A DNA stretch of 15,763 nucleotides, taken from positions 1 to 15,763 of the forward strand of contig DVLN01000135.1 in the NCBI GenBank assembly GCA_018715465.1, given 5' to 3'. Made by a program: the position numbers and the translations under genes. The notes below the pieces were generated by a model. The model was given only the letters and a program-made list of their open reading frames with translations. It was not told the DNA's origin and ran no database searches. Positions 15,541 to 15,763 of this stretch are shown piece by piece. The first letter of the stretch is position 1, and the number at the start of each line of letters is the position of its first letter. The DNA is from Candidatus Faecivivens stercorigallinarum (GTDB lineage Bacteria; Bacillota; Clostridia; Oscillospirales; Ruminococcaceae).

Positions 15541-15543
15541 CAA

Positions 15544-15668
15544 TGATATCTGTTTCTTTCGGAACGGATGATATATGGCTTCGGCGTATGAAGGGACGGA
15601 TATTATATCATGCTTGCAAAGCAAGTAGATCATATGGCACGCCGTATATCATATCGCGTTATGATATA
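15544..15668. repeat. Array of small hairpins joined by TGATAT/ATATCA motifs
   Basis: Five hairpins occur in 125 bases. H1 pairs 15547-15556 with 15561-15570 (10 pairs, TTTC loop). H2 pairs 15573-15579 with 15583-15589 (one mismatch). H3 pairs 15607-15617 with 15621-15630 (one bulge, AAA loop). H4 pairs 15632-15637 with 15642-15647. H5 pairs 15645-15653 with 15660-15668 (nine perfect pairs, TCGCGT loop) and competes with H4. TGATAT or its complement ATATCA occurs five times, mostly at the junctions. I see no reliable gene in this stretch. It looks like a dispersed palindromic repeat element of the kind found in clostridial genomes. Confidence 0.6.
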
Positions 15669-15674
15669 AAACCG

Positions 15675-15763
15675 ATAAAAGAAGGTGCATTTATCTCCGA
15701 AAACGCATCACTTGACTTATCTTTTGAATTTGCTGTTGCCTACCGTAAATCTTGTTGACGGTG
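15675..15763 (+). pseudogene. 5' end of a four-helix-bundle (23S rRNA intervening-sequence protein-like) gene, probably frameshifted, cut by window end
   Basis: Reading from 15675, the translation KEGAFISENASLDLSFEFAV resembles, from memory, the N-terminus of four-helix-bundle proteins of the 23S rRNA intervening-sequence (S23/IVP) family. That frame stops at 15756-15758. The next frame, from 15745 to the window end, reads VNLVDG, which is what the family shows two residues after FAV. Seven bases (15738-15744) lie where six are expected, so a one-base insertion is likely. There is no ATG, GTG or TTG at the expected start (ATA at 15675) and no ribosome-binding site. The function of stand-alone members is unknown. 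It may be a decayed gene or, less likely, a sequencing error; only about 30 residues are visible. Confidence 0.5.

Noticed and set aside
15543..15674. Upstream coding extension of the four-helix-like frame from the ATG at 15543
   Set aside because: It translates the hairpin array, lacks a ribosome-binding site and does not resemble protein.

Overview
The window is chromosomal DNA of a Bacillota (Firmicutes) bacterium, most likely class Clostridia. The grounds are PyrR-type attenuation, strong AAGGAGG-like ribosome-binding sites, a NusA of 377 residues with no extra C-terminal repeats, a group-2 OMP decarboxylase, and the rimP-nusA-ylxR-ylxQ-infB-rbfA-nrnA-truB-ribF order. Coding sequence is GC-leaning and avoids TTA, CTA and TCA codons. 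A family such as Oscillospiraceae/Ruminococcaceae is plausible but not proven from this sequence. All confident genes are on the + strand.

Region 1 (about 57-6440) is a short pyrimidine operon. A sigma-A-like promoter is followed by a complete PyrR attenuator, with PyrR-binding hairpin, antiterminator and terminator. Then come pyrR, pyrC (dihydroorotase), pyrF (OMP decarboxylase) and carB (carbamoyl-phosphate synthase large subunit), ending at a strong intrinsic terminator. The partner subunit gene carA, and pyrB, pyrD, pyrK and pyrE, are not here.

Region 2 (about 6441-15341) is the translation/transcription housekeeping operon. Its own extended -10 promoter is followed by a leader with a terminator-like hairpin that resembles a NusA autoregulatory attenuator. 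The genes are rimP, nusA, rnpM (ylxR), ylxQ (L7Ae family), infB, rbfA, nrnA, truB and ribF. nusA/rnpM, rnpM/ylxQ and nrnA/truB overlap, which suggests translational coupling. A terminator-like hairpin lies between infB and rbfA and may lower expression of the last four genes.

Region 3 (15342-15540) is a monocistronic tRNA-Leu(UAG) unit with its own promoter and terminator.

Region 4 (15541-15763) changes character. It is AT-richer and consists of an array of small hairpins joined by TGATAT/ATATCA motifs. It runs into the 5' end of what looks like a four-helix-bundle (23S rRNA intervening-sequence protein-like) gene that lacks a clear start and carries an apparent one-base frameshift before the window ends. 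This is the only accessory-looking segment and the best candidate for something poorly described; the rest is conserved core genome with interesting RNA-level regulation.
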